IMG/VR virus record: IMGVR_UViG_3300030118_000326
Location: 1 to 22,981 of that record
Direction: 5' to 3' (one strand)
Length of the DNA stretch: 22,981 nucleotides
Source of the DNA: a virus
Shown in pieces: positions 21,977 to 22,981 of the stretch. Each line of letters begins with the position of its first letter. Position 1 is the first letter of the stretch. The position numbers and the translations under genes are program-made. The notes beneath the pieces were generated by a model, which saw nothing but the letters and a program-made list of their open reading frames with translations, ran no database searches and was not told the origin of the DNA.

Positions 21977-22383
21977 TATTCGTAGTCTTTTACTAATTCT
22001 AAAATTATAGAATAAGTATCGCCTGAACTATGTCCTACTGTAGTGAAGTCTATATCGCCAGTTTTACCTGATCCAGCATTGTTTGGAATACCAGTAAAAA
22101 CGTCAGAATAATATTCATCACCAGTAGAGTCAGCAGGTAAGCCTGTTATTAGAACATTAGTAGAAGCGTCAAATTCAATATTAACGCCCATACCTCTACA
22201 AGCCCACCATATTTTAGCTACTTTGACCGCAGTACATGCCTTGCCTTGACTACTACTAGCCAAAGCAGAGACATCTACTTTTTTTACAGCAGATTCACCT
22301 GTTCCGTCAGAAACATTAGTGAATTTCATAATAGCAACTCTTTCACCATCTTGGATGGTTTGTGATGTTACTGTATCAGCCAT
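21976..22383 (-). CDS. Virion-type beta protein, 135 aa
   Basis: Contains blocks VTSQTIQDGERVAIMKFTNV, ESAVKKVDVSALA, KVAKIWWACRGMGVNIEFDA, a Gly/Asp-rich turn and strand SIILELVKDYE. The predicted structure is all-beta. From memory, proteins of this style are found just after the major capsid protein in marine phages and are annotated as structural. The preceding SD, AAGGAG, overlaps the upstream stop codon (TAAGGAG), which suggests high and linked expression. The name remains inferred. Confidence 0.6.
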   Translation of the reverse strand: MADTVTSQTIQDGERVAIMKFTNVSDGTGESAVKKVDVSALASSSQGKACTAVKVAKIWWACRGMGVNIEFDASTNVLITGLPADSTGDEYYSDVFTGIPNNAGSGKTGDIDFTTVGHSSGDTYSIILELVKDYE

Positions 22384-22393
22384 AATTTACTCC

Positions 22394-22900
22394 TTATGCG
22401 TCAGCAAACATAGTTGCTAAAGTACCTGATCCTAAGACAATACCTTCAACGGCATACTTAGCAGAAGCAACTGCTGTTACTTTAATAATACTTCCAGCAA
22501 TTCCACCTTGAGTTGAACCATTTAATGTAATTACATCATTAGATGCTCCAGAAATAAAAGTTTTACCTGTGCTGTTGTTTACACCTATGTATAAACCTCC
22601 AACAAATTTGTCAGTACCGTCTGTTTTAATATCTAAATCAGTAGCAGCAGTTTCTATAACAAATAAGAAAGAAGCTCCTAAATTATTAGCTTGGTTAGGA
22701 TCTGTTGGATCTGAAGGGCTTGTAGTAACAATACTTGGTAAAGTAAATTTACCGTCTGCATCATTACAAGTTAAAATTTTACCTGCGTGAGCATCAACAG
22801 TTAAAGATGTGTCAGCAGTTAAGCTTACTACTGATGTACTACCAGCAGTTATAAAACCAGAGATAGATTTAACTGGCCCTGAGAATGTTGATTTTGCCAT
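22394..22900 (-). CDS. Probable capsid decoration or other abundant virion protein, 168 aa
   Basis: Starts AKSTFSGPVKSISGFITAGS, then an Ala/Ser/Thr/Val/Gly-rich beta protein (TSLTVDAHAGKILTCNDADG, FTLPSIVTTS, DVITLNGSTQGG, GSGTLATMFADA). STFSGPVKSxxGF is a start I recall from capsid-associated proteins encoded beside the major capsid gene in marine phages. The best Shine-Dalgarno of the window (AAGGAGG) precedes it, as expected for an abundant virion part. No membrane or signal sequence. A decoration or cement role is an inference. Confidence 0.6.
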   Translation of the reverse strand: MAKSTFSGPVKSISGFITAGSTSVVSLTADTSLTVDAHAGKILTCNDADGKFTLPSIVTTSPSDPTDPNQANNLGASFLFVIETAATDLDIKTDGTDKFVGGLYIGVNNSTGKTFISGASNDVITLNGSTQGGIAGSIIKVTAVASAKYAVEGIVLGSGTLATMFADA

Positions 22901-22901
22901 A

Positions 22902-22919
22902 ATTTCCTCCTTCGGAAAT
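22902..22919 (-). promoter_or_regulatory. Strong Shine-Dalgarno within a small hairpin
   Basis: On the minus strand ATTTCC and GGAAAT pair as a 6-bp stem with loop GAAGGA. The Shine-Dalgarno AAGGAGG occupies the loop and the first stem bases. The ATG is two bases after the stem. The hairpin is weak and may hold the site partly exposed. Confidence 0.5.
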
Positions 22920-22921
22920 AA

Positions 22922-22963
22922 GTCTTATAGTCTTGGCTTGTCTGCTAGGTCAGTCTATAAAAC
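22922..22963 (-). promoter_or_regulatory. Leader inverted repeat upstream of the first gene
   Basis: On the minus strand GTTTTATAG (22963-22955) can pair with CTATAAGAC (22930-22922), nine pairs including one G-U, around a 24-base loop. No frame is open through this part of the minus strand, so it is non-coding. It could be an mRNA-stabilising leader, a processing site or part of a phage promoter; no bacterial -35/-10 pair is convincing. Confidence 0.35.
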
Positions 22964-22981
22964 AATTAATTAATCCTAGAT

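Overview
The window looks like part of the late (structural, host-recognition and lysis) region of a tailed bacteriophage. Every gene I can support lies on the minus strand, so the biological reading order runs from about 22981 down to 1. The DNA is AT-rich and very tightly packed, with no gene-free stretch longer than about 80 bases. Gene content and many small conserved proteins resemble, from memory, podovirus-like marine phages of the kind recovered from pelagic bacteria (SAR11/SAR116-type hosts and Mediterranean viral metagenomes). That assignment is an inference. Terminase, portal, major capsid protein and replication genes are not in the window and presumably lie beyond its edges.

Layout in transcription order. 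(1) 22981-21976: a short leader with two possible hairpins, then two virion-type proteins with strong ribosome binding sites. (2) 21976-20743: four small lysine-rich proteins, two sharing a C-terminal GGFV/G-x-GA motif and one built almost wholly of a 9-residue SKGG repeat. (3) 20713-19368: a conserved unknown and a first head-tail adaptor-like protein. (4) 19368-18811: a 32-aa peptide, a small membrane protein and a basic protein. (5) 18811-18017: a zinc-ribbon protein that ends in a cupredoxin-like domain with an intact type-1 copper ligand pattern. (6) 18000-16291: a second adaptor-like protein, a Rossmann-like protein and a small unknown.

(7) 16275-8237: a large host-recognition block. 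It holds a 732-aa fibre with a self-cleaving S74 chaperone domain, a fibre with a pyocin-knob-like end, two related fibres with shared modules, a repeat protein, small accessory proteins, and a last fibre with a gp53-like tip. A tail-fibre assembly chaperone follows at 8235-7900. (8) 7899-7133: a lysis cassette of two tiny membrane proteins and a T4-type lysozyme whose catalytic Asp position is Cys. (9) 7130-6699: a PD-(D/E)XK-type nuclease. (10) 6712-4515: a large tail nozzle/DNA-stabilisation candidate and a small partner. (11) 4484-1: four consecutive proteins with the look of internal (ejection) virion proteins, the last cut by the window edge.

The genes act together as one late operon: capsid-proximal proteins first, then the neck, fibres, lysis, nozzle and ejection proteins. 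Nine junctions use the exact overlap TAATG and two use ATGA, so translation is probably coupled along the transcript. I see no defence system, integrase, tRNA, CRISPR array or insertion sequence. The most unusual items are the zinc-ribbon/cupredoxin virion-type protein, the SKGG-repeat protein with its small basic neighbours, the Cys-type lysozyme, the nuclease next to it, and the multi-fibre cassette with DNA-level homology patches.
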